DNA from: Flavobacteriales bacterium UBA6770
GTDB lineage: Bacteria > Bacteroidota > Bacteroidia > Flavobacteriales_G > Salibacteraceae
Length of the DNA: 64,000 nucleotides
Reading direction: 5' to 3'
NCBI GenBank assembly: GCA_905181875.1
Contig: CAJIZH010000004.1
Span: 62,001-126,000 of the forward strand
Positions 18,860 to 29,143 of this stretch are shown here, one piece after another. Every line of letters begins with the position of its first letter. Positions within the stretch are counted from its first letter, which is position 1. Both the position numbers and the translations under genes were made by a program. The notes beneath the pieces are model-generated. The model ran no database searches, was not told the origin of the DNA, and worked only from the letters and a program-made list of their open reading frames with translations.

Positions 18860-20545
18860 CTACCGCACCAACTTCTTATACTTCAATCTTGTAGGCTGAG
18901 TATCACCCAATCGCTTACGTTTGTTCTCTTCGTAATCGCTATAACTTCCTTCAAAATACTTTACTTGAGAATCGCCCTCGAATGCTAAAATGTGCGTACA
19001 AATACGATCTAAAAACCATCTATCGTGAGAAATAACAACTGCACAACCTGCAAAATGTTCCAATGCTTCTTCCAATGCTCTTAATGTGTTTACATCAATA
19101 TCATTCGTTGGCTCATCAAGCAGTAAGACATTTGCTTCCATCTTGAGTGTAATAGCCAAATGCAAACGGTTTCGTTCTCCACCAGAAAGTATACTGACTT
19201 TCTTCTGCTGATCTGATCCGCCAAAATTAAATTTGGTGCAATAAGCTCTAGCATTGATTTTAGTATCTCCAATTTCTATCCAATCTCCACCACCAGAAAG
19301 CACATCATACACTGTTTTTTCAGGGTCAATATCAGCATGGCTTTGATCTACGTATGCAACCTTTACGGTTTCACCAACTTTAAATTCACCAGAATTCGGT
19401 TTTTCCAAATCCATAATCATTCGGAACAAAGTTGTTTTTCCTGCACCGTTAGGTCCAATGATTCCAACGATGCCATTCGGTGGCAATTTGAAATTTAAAT
19501 CTTCATAAAGCAATCTATCATCGTAGCCTTTTGAAACATCAATAGACTCAATCACTTCAGCTCCTAAACGCGGGCCAGGCGGAATAAAAAGTTCAAGACT
19601 GTCCATCTTGTCTTTCCCTTCCTCATTCATCATTTTATCGTAATTCGCAATACGCGCTTTTGACTTACTCTGACGAGCTTTTGGTGCCATACGAACCCAC
19701 TCCAATTCGCGTTCGAGTGTTTTGCGACGTTTACTTTCTGTCTTTTCTTCTTGTGCCATTCGTTTGGTTTTTTGATCTAACCAAGACGAATAGTTTCCTT
19801 TCCAGGGAATACCCGCACCTCTATCTAATTCCAAAATCCAACCAGCAACATTATCCAAGAAATATCTATCGTGAGTAATCGCAATTACCGTCCCGCTATA
19901 TTGTTGCAAATGTTGCTCTAACCAATACACAGATTCAGCATCCAAGTGGTTAGTAGGTTCATCAAGTAATAAGATATCTGGTTCTTGCAACAACAGTCGG
20001 CATAAGGCGACTCTACGACGCTCTCCCCCCGAAAGGTTTTTGACGTTTGCATCAGATTCTGGACAACGTAAAGCATCCATTGCAATATCCAGTTTAGTGT
20101 CTAATTCCCATGCATTGTGTTGTTCGATAAGGTCACTTAATACTCCTTGCCGGTCAATTAACTTCTGCATTTTATCTGGATCTTCCATAATAGCAGGATC
20201 CATAAAACCATTATTTACTTCTTCGTATTCTTTTAGAATATCGACCACTTCTTGCACTCCTTCTTTAACGACTTCAATTACCGTTTTAGAATCGTCCATT
20301 TGCGGTTCTTGCTCCAGGTACCCAACTGAATAGCCATCAGAAAAAGAAATATCACCTTGAAATGATTTGTCTTCTCCAGCGATAATACGCATCAACGTAG
20401 ATTTACCCGAACCGTTAAGTCCGATAATTCCAATTTTAGCTCCGTAGAAAAACGAAAGGTGAATGTTCTTTAATATCTGTTTTTGTGGTGGAATTATTTT
20501 AGTAATTCCATTCATACTGAAGATTACTTTTTTATCGTCTGACAT
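18860..20545 (-). CDS. ettA: Energy-dependent translational throttle protein EttA (ABC-F ATPase)
   Basis: Two Walker A motifs (GLNGSGKST, GPNGAGKTT), two signatures (LSGGERRRVALCRLL, LSGGERNRLHLAITL), RLGDTQPTRLKYKKLVR tail. Confidence 0.93.
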   Translation of the reverse strand: MSDDKKVIFSMNGITKIIPPQKQILKNIHLSFFYGAKIGIIGLNGSGKSTLMRIIAGEDKSFQGDISFSDGYSVGYLEQEPQMDDSKTVIEVVKEGVQEVVDILKEYEEVNNGFMDPAIMEDPDKMQKLIDRQGVLSDLIEQHNAWELDTKLDIAMDALRCPESDANVKNLSGGERRRVALCRLLLQEPDILLLDEPTNHLDAESVYWLEQHLQQYSGTVIAITHDRYFLDNVAGWILELDRGAGIPWKGNYSSWLDQKTKRMAQEEKTESKRRKTLERELEWVRMAPKARQSKSKARIANYDKMMNEEGKDKMDSLELFIPPGPRLGAEVIESIDVSKGYDDRLLYEDLNFKLPPNGIVGIIGPNGAGKTTLFRMIMDLEKPNSGEFKVGETVKVAYVDQSHADIDPEKTVYDVLSGGGDWIEIGDTKINARAYCTKFNFGGSDQQKKVSILSGGERNRLHLAITLKMEANVLLLDEPTNDIDVNTLRALEEALEHFAGCAVVISHDRWFLDRICTHILAFEGDSQVKYFEGSYSDYEENKRKRLGDTQPTRLKYKKLVR

Positions 20546-20756
20546 ATCTGATGTATTAGTATTATTCGGGACTCAAATGTAATTTTTAGAGTTGGGAAAA
20601 GAAAGCCAATAACTCACATAGTTGAGTTAGGATATAAAGTAATTTTAAAGGAGATATTATGACCAACTAACTCAGAACGAAATAAATTTACATTTAACTA
20701 GATTTAATACTGAATAATTTTAAATTTGAAAAAATAATCAAAATAAAAAATGTAAT

Positions 20757-21356
20757 ATGAAAAAAATTTTATTTGCTACTGTTACAATAGGTCTTATGCT
20801 CTCTAATTGTATGGCAGTCAATGCTCAGCACGAAAAAGGAAAGATACAAATTGATTTATATCATGGGCTGCCACAGCATACAGGTATATTGTTCAGAGCA
20901 ATATCTTCAGTTACTGTTGACGAAACAGTAGAGATCAAAACACTAGGAAATCTTGGTCTAAGATTTCAATATTATTTAGCGCCAAAATTTGCATTAGGTA
21001 TTGATGCAAACTACACGAATAGAAGTGCAACGATTAATTATACTTTGACCGGATTTGAAGAGAAAATCCAGCAAACAGTTATTAGAGCTATGTTAAGAAC
21101 TAGCTGGGAATTTGTAAAATCAGGTGGATTCGAAATGAATTGGAATAATTCTATCGGTCTTAGAAATGCTTCCTGGAACTGGTCTGCTACTGATCCAGAT
21201 TTAACAATAAATACTGATTGGAATGGAGGAGTTCCTATCGCATTCAGATCTGCTTTAGGGTTTAGATACATGTTTACGGAAAATGTTGGTCTTAATCTAG
21301 AAGTTGGTGTATTAGGAGGAGCTTTGTTAAACGGAGGTTTAACTATTGCACTCTAA
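20757..21356 (+). CDS. Outer-membrane beta-barrel protein
   Basis: Signal peptide; alternating beta-barrel pattern; GLRFQYYLAPKFALGIDANYTNRS. Confidence 0.6.
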   Translation: MKKILFATVTIGLMLSNCMAVNAQHEKGKIQIDLYHGLPQHTGILFRAISSVTVDETVEIKTLGNLGLRFQYYLAPKFALGIDANYTNRSATINYTLTGFEEKIQQTVIRAMLRTSWEFVKSGGFEMNWNNSIGLRNASWNWSATDPDLTINTDWNGGVPIAFRSALGFRYMFTENVGLNLEVGVLGGALLNGGLTIAL

Positions 21357-21382
21357 GAAATTTCGACCATTCTCTTTAATAC

Positions 21383-21415
21383 AAGGGCTAATCATTTCGA
21401 TTAGCCTTTTTTTTT
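21383..21415 (+). terminator. Rho-independent terminator
   Basis: AAGGGCTAATC-ATTTC-GATTAGCCTTTTTTTTT. Confidence 0.88.
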
Positions 21416-21679
21416 GCACATTAATTCTATGTTGCAGAAGAGTCAAGCTTGTGTTTTATATTTTAAGGTGAAATTAGACTTTAGTTGTTTTGCTAATAAT
21501 GCAAACCTTAATAGGTCGAAGAGAGGTAAAACTATTATTGAGTTATTACTATGGTTATTATCATGCAATAGAATTCTTTGCAGTTCAGTCATTTGGATTC
21601 GTAAATCGATTTTCCTTGAAACAAAAAGAGGAAATAGCACTATTTATCTTGCTAAATTTGAGCCTTAAACAAAAGTTTT

Positions 21680-23650
21680 ATGAAGATCCTTTTAGCAGCA
21701 CTTTTTGCACTCTTAATTTCTCTTTCTGGAATCACTCAAGATTTTAGAATTACAGAAAAAAAAGCGGCCAAAACTCACATCTTTTATCCTAGGCAAGTTT
21801 CCAACTTTTATGATGCTGGAATAAAACCTATTCAAGAATCACCTTATCCAAATGGTAAAGATTACCGTTCCTATTTAATGGAAGCAAAAACCAAATATGC
21901 GGTGGAACACAAACCTCGATATTTTGAAACAGCAGCTGGCGTTTCCAGAGCAGAACAGCCTCAAATAATTCAAGATTTTGGTACTTATTGGAATCATCCA
22001 ACTAATGGTCCATCATTGCATGATGGAGGAGGACCAAATGACAATTCAATGGCCTTTTCGAATGATGCATATTTAATGACTTCTTGGAACAGCGTTATTT
22101 ACGCTCATGACCTGCAGGCAGACACTCCTAGTTTCAATACGAACCCTTATTTGACGACGTTATCCTTTCAACAATTTGCTGGAGATATCACAACGAGCAG
22201 TCCTTTCGATCCAAAAATACTTTACGATCCTCAGGAAAATAAATTCGTGCTCTTATTTCTAAGTGGTCGTGGACCAAATGATTCTAAAACCGTAATTGGT
22301 TTCAGCACAACTAGCAATCCTGCTGACCCTTGGAATGTTTATGAAATTGATGGTAATCCACTAAATAATAACACTTGGACAGATTATCCTCAAGTTGCGT
22401 TAACCACAAACGAACTTTTCTATACTGTGAATCTCCTGAAAGCTGGCCAATCATGGATAGCTGGATTTGACAGAACTATTATATGGCAAATTGACAAACA
22501 CTCTGGGTTTAAAGGAGAAGATAGCCTTAAACTAAATCTTTGGGATTCAATTTATTACGACAATAAACCAGTCCGATACTTCAGACCCATAAAAACTGGT
22601 GCTGGCCCAGCTGGTCCAAATATGTACTTTCTTTCGAATAGAGGGGTACCTGTTGAATGGAATGACACTAAGGTGGTTGAAAATGACACTGTTTTCTTGA
22701 TTGAGGTTAATAATGAACGTGGAAAGTCACCTAAACTTTCAGTTAAACCATTAAAGGCAAATCAAACCTATCAGACACCGACAAATGCTACTCAAGCAGA
22801 AGGACATATTTTCTTTACCAATGATTCTAGAATTCTAGGTGGGTTTTATAACAACAACCAAATTCAATTTGTTGGAAATACAATGGATAAAACTACCAAT
22901 AGGCCTGCGGTGTATCACGGAGTTATTAAAAATGTGAATTCGACGCCAACGCTTAAGTTAAAAAACATTAGCTCTGGAACCTTAGATTATGGGTTTCCAA
23001 ACATAGCGTATACAGGAATTAAAACTTCAAACCAAAGTTCAGTGATTGGGTTTAACCATACTTCAGAAACTGCTCATGCTGGTTTTTCTTGTGTCTATTA
23101 TGATGGATCGGGAAGTTACTCTGCCACAAAAATGCTGGTCGAAGGAGATAGTTTAGTGGATATGAATGGTTGGTCGAACGGAGACAGAACCTATGAACGA
23201 TGGGGCGATTATTTTGGAATTCAACGAAACTTTCGTTCTCCAAAACAAGTTTGGCTAAACGGTTATTATGGAAAATCGAATCGAAGAAGTTCGGCCTGGA
23301 TTGTTCAAGTGAAAGTGCCTTTTGATGCTAATGATCCTGATGATGGAGTTGATACTTCTTATAATCCAGTCAGTTTAAATGAATATAAATTACAGTCTAA
23401 AAGTAAAGTTTACCCAAACCCGTCCAATGGGTCATTTAAAGTTCGGTTCAATTCAACTGCTGACCAATTTGTAAGCGTGAAAATAAACTCTATTAGTGGA
23501 TCTAAAAGTATTGAGCTACTTCAAGGAAATATAAAATCTGGAACCAACGAACTCAGCTTTCAAACCTTTGATTTGGCTAAGGGAATTTACCTACTGGATG
23601 TCTCTAGTACTAAAGAAATACTACTAAATAAAAAGATAGTTATTGAATAA
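21680..23650 (+). CDS. Secreted protein with T9SS type A C-terminal sorting domain
   Basis: Signal peptide; C-terminus KVYPNPSNGSFKVRFNS...GIYLLDVSSTKEILLNKKIVIE. Confidence 0.8.
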   Translation: MKILLAALFALLISLSGITQDFRITEKKAAKTHIFYPRQVSNFYDAGIKPIQESPYPNGKDYRSYLMEAKTKYAVEHKPRYFETAAGVSRAEQPQIIQDFGTYWNHPTNGPSLHDGGGPNDNSMAFSNDAYLMTSWNSVIYAHDLQADTPSFNTNPYLTTLSFQQFAGDITTSSPFDPKILYDPQENKFVLLFLSGRGPNDSKTVIGFSTTSNPADPWNVYEIDGNPLNNNTWTDYPQVALTTNELFYTVNLLKAGQSWIAGFDRTIIWQIDKHSGFKGEDSLKLNLWDSIYYDNKPVRYFRPIKTGAGPAGPNMYFLSNRGVPVEWNDTKVVENDTVFLIEVNNERGKSPKLSVKPLKANQTYQTPTNATQAEGHIFFTNDSRILGGFYNNNQIQFVGNTMDKTTNRPAVYHGVIKNVNSTPTLKLKNISSGTLDYGFPNIAYTGIKTSNQSSVIGFNHTSETAHAGFSCVYYDGSGSYSATKMLVEGDSLVDMNGWSNGDRTYERWGDYFGIQRNFRSPKQVWLNGYYGKSNRRSSAWIVQVKVPFDANDPDDGVDTSYNPVSLNEYKLQSKSKVYPNPSNGSFKVRFNSTADQFVSVKINSISGSKSIELLQGNIKSGTNELSFQTFDLAKGIYLLDVSSTKEILLNKKIVIE

Positions 23651-23657
23651 CTATCTT
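23633..23657. repeat. 25-bp perfect palindrome formed by the overlapping 3' ends of two convergent T9SS genes
   Basis: AAGATAGTTATT-G-AATAACTATCTT; TAA of the + gene at 23648-23650, TAA of the - gene at 23642-23640. Confidence 0.95.
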
Positions 23658-26600
23658 CTCATTTACAATGCCTTTGCTGTGTTTTAATTGAATAAAATAT
23701 ACTCCACTCTCCAAACTATTCACATCTAAATTGCACTGACTTCCTTTAGGTTCAGTAGCAGGTTTAACCACTATTTTACCGTTAATATCTTGTATAGAAA
23801 TTGAACTAACATCAAGGGTGTTTTTATTCCACTGAACGGTTACTTTATCTGTTGCAGGAATAGGAAATACTTCTACACTCATATTTGTATTAGACCCTGA
23901 AACTGACGATGCTTCAACGTTAAACTCAATCTCCACAGAATCTCTTCCACAGAAAGAAATGACTCTCATGAAAGCAAACTGAGTTCCACTACCTGAAAAC
24001 TGAACTATAGGGTTTTCTATTGTTGATTTTGTTCCATTTCCAAAAAACCAATACCAATCCGAACCACCTGGAGTTTCGGATTTGAATTCAAATAACCCAT
24101 TTCCCTTATTAACATAGCTGATTTCTGCTTTTGCTTTATCCTTGAAAGTTATATCATCTAGCGCCATGTCACTTCTTATTCCTCCACCAGTAATACCTCT
24201 AAATCGAATTCTGATTATACTTCCCTTATGAGCAGCTAAATCAATTTCATTATTCAGCCATTGTGTTCCTTTGTTTCCAGAAACAACTGGAGTTATATCG
24301 TTAGTCCATGCATTATTTTTAAAAACATCCACATGAAGAGCACCCATGTTTGCACCATACATATTATACCAATAGTTTAATTTAGGTGTTGTAGCATTTC
24401 TTAAATCAATACATGGACTAATTAGTATTGCTTCCTGATTATTGCAACCACCAGATGCTTCTAGGAAAATATATTTTCCTAGTCCATTTCCTAAAGTATG
24501 ATCTACAAAAGGTCCTGTTGTATTAGTTGGAGTTCCTGCGGCATCAACTCTCCAGTCAATATCATCTTCAGAACCATTAACTCCGTTTATCCAACCATCA
24601 CCCAGCGCACAGGTTGTTGCTCCGCAATCGTTATCTGCTCCACACAAATCTAGTTGTTCAAAATCATAGATATAACAAGGAAGTTTTTCTTGAGGATCCA
24701 AATAAACTTGAACATTTGCCACTATAGTATCGTTGAATCTATTTTGATCTTTTTTATCAACCAACCAAATTTTTAGCGTGTTAGAACCTTGCAAGTATTT
24801 TGCTTTTGTAGAGAATTTATATGGGATAGTTTGCCCTGCAGAAACAACTCCTGTATAAGTCTCATTTACAACTGGATCATTATTTACCTGAAAGAAAATA
24901 TCAATATTTGAAAAAGTTAAGCTCTCATTATTTTTAATTTCAATCTCGATGTCTTTACTTGTTGAGGATGACTCACAACTTACCACAGAACTAGCTCCTT
25001 TTGTGATTTGCGCAATTTCTACATCAGCATTTAATGGACAGTTTACTAAGCCCGGAGCTTTAATTATGGATTGAGTTCTGCGACTTTTGGTTCCATCTGG
25101 GGTTACAGCGTCCATAGCAAAATGCATTTCTTTAAATGGATTATAGTTTAATCCTTTGAATATGTAAGGAGATGAATTTTGAGTACCAACTACTTCCATG
25201 TATTTGGCTCCCATTGTGTAAATATTGTAATTGCTCGCACCAGAAATTGGAGTCCAAATCATTTCCATACTATCTGGACATATTTTGGTAATGTTAATAC
25301 CCGAAGGCTGAGGCGAAATAGTAAATGTTTCAGAAGAAGCTGTCATTAATGCCGAAGAAACTCGAACTCTTGCTTTTCCTGTAAATGCATTTGGAATTCT
25401 CCACTCATAATATCTGGTAGCGGGAGGAATATTAGAAATCATTGTAGACCAATTTTTACCACTATCTAGTGAAAATTCTAACAACAAGGTTCCTTTATTT
25501 AAAGGTGCACTCCAACGAACAACTTCATTTTCTCCGGGTACAAATGATTCTCCACCAATAGGGTATTCTAGTTCAATTCCTTCATCTTCTAAATAATATA
25601 TTACGTGATATTTTTGGGGACCCTGAGCAATCGCTGAACCTTTAACAATAATCTCATAATTACCCACTGGCATATTAGAGATTACAATTTGTTCCATGTT
25701 ATTTAGGTTATCTACTCCAGTCGTAGCAGGATTATCAAGTGTTGACGGGCTAGATATATCTAAAATAAAAGGAAGCGTTTTTTGATTTCCTGGAGCTATT
25801 AATTCGAGATCCAAGTTATTCACTAGAGGTATTGCAGCGTTAACTGCTCCACGAGGATCATTCCAAGCCAACATTATTTTTGCCAATTTTTTATTTGCAG
25901 GAATAATAATTTGGTGCGTATCTATTTTCCCGTTTGCAATAGTTCCTGAAAAATGAGTTTGTTCATCAATTACTTGGTACGCTTTTCTGGCATTAATTCT
26001 TCCGTAACCGAATTTAAAATCTGGTCCTAGCTGTCCAAGATCATCAGCAGTATTGCAGGCAATGCCCTTCATTAAAATTGCATCGGGATAATTGTTGCTG
26101 TTTTTTTCTTTAAATCCTTGGTATAGAACTGCCATTGTTCCTGAAACCCCTGGACAAGACATTGATGTTCCTGTTTTAAAAACATAATCGTTAACATCAG
26201 TTGTACTCCAAACTTGAGTACCAACCGCAGAAATTTCAGGCTTTATTCGACCATCTCTTGATGGACCCCTGCTACTTGAACTAGTCAGACCGTCTAAATA
26301 ATTCAAATTAGCTACGGTTAATACATTCTTCGCTACTTTATGACCACCTGTTATATTGTACCAACCCCCATTTGCAGTTCCCGCATTACCTGCAGAAAAT
26401 ACATGCAATAATGACGACATATTCTCTGTTTGAATATCTAATTCACGGGCAAAACTGGTATAGCCTGCGTTCTGACCATTTGAATATGATGTACTCGTGA
26501 TTTTAATATCGTGTTTTATATAATGACTTGCAATAGAATCAAATCCAGGGTATCCCTCACCTGCTGCGCCGTAAACATAAATTGTAGACGCTGGAGCCAT

Positions 26601-27455
26601 TCCGCGAGCCAGTGGATCTAAATTCCCCGCCCCCATAATAGTACCGCCAACATGATCTCCATGATCACCGTTATTTGTAGTTATGTATTGTTTTCCTATT
26701 CTTCCCGCATAATCCAAATGAGGTCCGATAACTCCGTCATCTTGAAGCATAACACTTATGCCCTCTCCATCAAGTTCTTTACTTAAACCAGTGTAGGATT
26801 TAGTTAACCCTCCTATTCTATGAGCATTTCTTGCTTTATAATTTTCTACCTGTCCCAATTCATCTATTGGCTCGATAAACTGAATACATTCAATTTCCGC
26901 TAATGCATTCAAATTAACTGCTGGAATTTCTAGTCTATAACTCGAAGCTCTTGAACTAAACCGAATTATCTCTGCATTGACTCTAGCAAGCTTTTCTGTA
27001 ATTAACTTTTCGTTCAGATTAGAAAAAGTAACTACGTTAACTCTTACAGATGCTCCAAAAATCATGTGTTCTGGTAATCTGGTATGATTAGCCATTGAAG
27101 GATCGAATTTCATATTAACTGGAATATCAGACAATCCGTTAATTCCAAAAGCGACCAATTGATCGTGATCAACATTATTAGTAATTGTTATGTAATATGC
27201 CTTATTGCCCAAATAATCTCCGACGAAAAGACCTAATGATGCCAAAACCTTAATTTGACCATTATTTATGAAATTACCTGTAATGACTATACCCGTGAAT
27301 GGGTTAGCTTCAGTTGCCCCTTTCAGTAATTCTTTAGATATCACATGTTCTATTTCCAATGTTCCACTTAATAACTCTAAGCGAGTAGATTCATATTGAG
27401 AGACTGCGCTTAATGAAATTGCGAGGAAAACCAGTAACGAAAATATTCTTAACAT
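23640..27455 (-). CDS. S8 (subtilisin-like) serine peptidase with T9SS type A sorting domain
   Basis: Asp LQDDGVIGPHLDYAG, His GDHGDHVGGTIMGAG, Ser TGTSMSCPGVSGTMA; MAM-like region; VEVFPIPATDKVTVQW...KIVIQ. Confidence 0.9.
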   Translation of the reverse strand: MLRIFSLLVFLAISLSAVSQYESTRLELLSGTLEIEHVISKELLKGATEANPFTGIVITGNFINNGQIKVLASLGLFVGDYLGNKAYYITITNNVDHDQLVAFGINGLSDIPVNMKFDPSMANHTRLPEHMIFGASVRVNVVTFSNLNEKLITEKLARVNAEIIRFSSRASSYRLEIPAVNLNALAEIECIQFIEPIDELGQVENYKARNAHRIGGLTKSYTGLSKELDGEGISVMLQDDGVIGPHLDYAGRIGKQYITTNNGDHGDHVGGTIMGAGNLDPLARGMAPASTIYVYGAAGEGYPGFDSIASHYIKHDIKITSTSYSNGQNAGYTSFARELDIQTENMSSLLHVFSAGNAGTANGGWYNITGGHKVAKNVLTVANLNYLDGLTSSSSRGPSRDGRIKPEISAVGTQVWSTTDVNDYVFKTGTSMSCPGVSGTMAVLYQGFKEKNSNNYPDAILMKGIACNTADDLGQLGPDFKFGYGRINARKAYQVIDEQTHFSGTIANGKIDTHQIIIPANKKLAKIMLAWNDPRGAVNAAIPLVNNLDLELIAPGNQKTLPFILDISSPSTLDNPATTGVDNLNNMEQIVISNMPVGNYEIIVKGSAIAQGPQKYHVIYYLEDEGIELEYPIGGESFVPGENEVVRWSAPLNKGTLLLEFSLDSGKNWSTMISNIPPATRYYEWRIPNAFTGKARVRVSSALMTASSETFTISPQPSGINITKICPDSMEMIWTPISGASNYNIYTMGAKYMEVVGTQNSSPYIFKGLNYNPFKEMHFAMDAVTPDGTKSRRTQSIIKAPGLVNCPLNADVEIAQITKGASSVVSCESSSTSKDIEIEIKNNESLTFSNIDIFFQVNNDPVVNETYTGVVSAGQTIPYKFSTKAKYLQGSNTLKIWLVDKKDQNRFNDTIVANVQVYLDPQEKLPCYIYDFEQLDLCGADNDCGATTCALGDGWINGVNGSEDDIDWRVDAAGTPTNTTGPFVDHTLGNGLGKYIFLEASGGCNNQEAILISPCIDLRNATTPKLNYWYNMYGANMGALHVDVFKNNAWTNDITPVVSGNKGTQWLNNEIDLAAHKGSIIRIRFRGITGGGIRSDMALDDITFKDKAKAEISYVNKGNGLFEFKSETPGGSDWYWFFGNGTKSTIENPIVQFSGSGTQFAFMRVISFCGRDSVEIEFNVEASSVSGSNTNMSVEVFPIPATDKVTVQWNKNTLDVSSISIQDINGKIVVKPATEPKGSQCNLDVNSLESGVYFIQLKHSKGIVNEKIVIQ

Positions 27456-27681
27456 ATAATAATTTTAAGATGCTTAAAGTAACTATTATCGGTACCGTTT
27501 AGCTCAATTATGAAGACGTATTAATTTGCAAAAAGGTTGATTTAGGTCCGACTTTATATAATTGAGCCAATTCAATCTGAATTTTCAAGGTTTTTACCAT
27601 ATCAAAAGCTTCTTAGTTTGAAGTAAACAGAAAGATTAATTAACTTCGCAACTTTAATTTTTTTTAGTAACAAACATTATT

Positions 27682-28374
27682 ATGATTTTAAGAAAACTTG
27701 CAATTGTAGCGCTCGGAGCAGCTGCACTTACTTCATGTAAAGAAGGAGGCGACTCAATGGAAGGAGCTGCTTTGACAACTAACTGGGATAGCTTAAGCTA
27801 CAGTATTGGAATTAGTGTAGGAAACGGTCTAAAAGGACAACAATTGAGTGACGTTTCTCCAAAAGTAATTGCTCAAGGAATTAATGATGTTTTAGATAGC
27901 ACAGCTCTTATTGATGACGAGGAAGCAAATGCTATAATTGGAGCTTTTATGGATAAAAAGAGAAACGAAAAATCTGCAAAGGCTACCTCAGCTTCTGAAG
28001 GATTTTTAGAAGAAAATGCTAAAAACCCAGACGTAGTCACAACTGGATCTGGACTTCAGTATATTGTTATTCAAGAAGGAACAGGTGATAAACCTTCATC
28101 AACTGATAAAGTAAAGGTTCATTACCATGGAACATTGGTTAATGGCAACGTATTTGATAGTTCAGTTGATCGCGGAGAGCCTATAGAATTCCCGGTAAAT
28201 GGAGTTATTCCTGGTTGGGTTGAAGGCCTGCAATTAATGTCAGTTGGATCTAAATACAAGTTTTTCATTCCTTCAGAATTGGCATATGGCGAAAGAGGTG
28301 CGGGACAAATGATTGGACCTGGAGAGACGCTGATATTTGAAGTTGAATTACTTGGTATAACAAAAGGTGAATAA
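27682..28374 (+). CDS. FKBP-type peptidyl-prolyl cis-trans isomerase, lipoprotein
   Basis: Lipobox AALTSC; FKBP domain VHYHGTLVNGNVFDSSVDRGEPIEFPVNGVIPGWVEGLQLM. Confidence 0.93.
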   Translation: MILRKLAIVALGAAALTSCKEGGDSMEGAALTTNWDSLSYSIGISVGNGLKGQQLSDVSPKVIAQGINDVLDSTALIDDEEANAIIGAFMDKKRNEKSAKATSASEGFLEENAKNPDVVTTGSGLQYIVIQEGTGDKPSSTDKVKVHYHGTLVNGNVFDSSVDRGEPIEFPVNGVIPGWVEGLQLMSVGSKYKFFIPSELAYGERGAGQMIGPGETLIFEVELLGITKGE

Positions 28375-28376
28375 TT

Positions 28377-29093
28377 ATGAAAATTAGAATAATAACACTA
28401 GCAGTTTTCTTAGGATTATTTTCTACCGCAATTGCTGGTAAGAAAGCAAAAAAAGATAAGAAAAGAACGAAAACCGAAACAAAAAATATGGAATTAAAAA
28501 ACGAATTGGACTCACTATCTTACGCATTAGGAATTAGTATAGCGAACAACTTAAAATCTCAAGGTGTAGATGACATCAACTCTGCTGCAATGTCTGCAGC
28601 AGTAAAAGACGTTTATGCTGGAAACGATTCAATAATGAAGACTGATGACGCTAATGAATTTATCAATAGCTATTTTGCTGGAGCGGCAGAAAAAAAATCA
28701 GGAGAAGCTCAGGTAGAGGGAAAAAAATTCCTAGCTGAAAATGCAACTAAAGATGGTGTAATTGTACTTAAAAGTGGATTACAATACAAGGTTATTAAAA
28801 TGGGCGAAGGTCCTAAACCAAGCAAAGACGATAAAGTGACAACACATTATCATGGAATGCTTGTGGATGGGACTGTTTTCGATAGCTCAGTTGATCGTGG
28901 CGAACCTGCTACTTTCCCAGTTGGTGGAGTTATTCCTGGTTGGGTTGAAGCACTTCAGTTAATGCCAGTTGGATCAAAATGGAGATTATTTATTCCTTCA
29001 GAATTAGCTTATGGTGATAGAGGAGCTGGACCAAAAATCGGCCCTGGCGCAACTCTAGTTTTCGAAGTAGAGCTTTTAAGTATTGCTCAGTAA
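28377..29093 (+). CDS. FKBP-type peptidyl-prolyl cis-trans isomerase, tandem paralogue
   Basis: THYHGMLVDGTVFDSSVDRGEPATFPVGGVIPGWVEALQLMPVGSKWRLFIPSELAYG. Confidence 0.93.
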   Translation: MKIRIITLAVFLGLFSTAIAGKKAKKDKKRTKTETKNMELKNELDSLSYALGISIANNLKSQGVDDINSAAMSAAVKDVYAGNDSIMKTDDANEFINSYFAGAAEKKSGEAQVEGKKFLAENATKDGVIVLKSGLQYKVIKMGEGPKPSKDDKVTTHYHGMLVDGTVFDSSVDRGEPATFPVGGVIPGWVEALQLMPVGSKWRLFIPSELAYGDRGAGPKIGPGATLVFEVELLSIAQ

Positions 29094-29113
29094 TAGCTAC
29101 AAAACATATTAAT

Positions 29114-29143
29114 AAAGAAAGGCGCTAATAGCGCCTTTCTTTA
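29114..29143. terminator. Bidirectional terminator between the FKBP pair and nnr
   Basis: AAAGAAAGGCGC-TAATA-GCGCCTTTCTTT; overlaps the nnr stop codon (29141-29143). Confidence 0.8.

Noticed and set aside
21653-21660. TAAATTTG as promoter of the 21680 T9SS gene, and similar isolated TAnnTTTG hits (e.g. 2633-2640, 53867-53874)
   Set aside because: The -7-like box is present but no -33 TTG/TTTG at suitable spacing; such matches are frequent by chance in AT-rich DNA.
21414-21747. Overlapping small ORFs between the beta-barrel gene and the T9SS gene
   Set aside because: Mutually overlapping in several frames, no recognisable motif or signal peptide; one runs into the start of the downstream gene out of frame.
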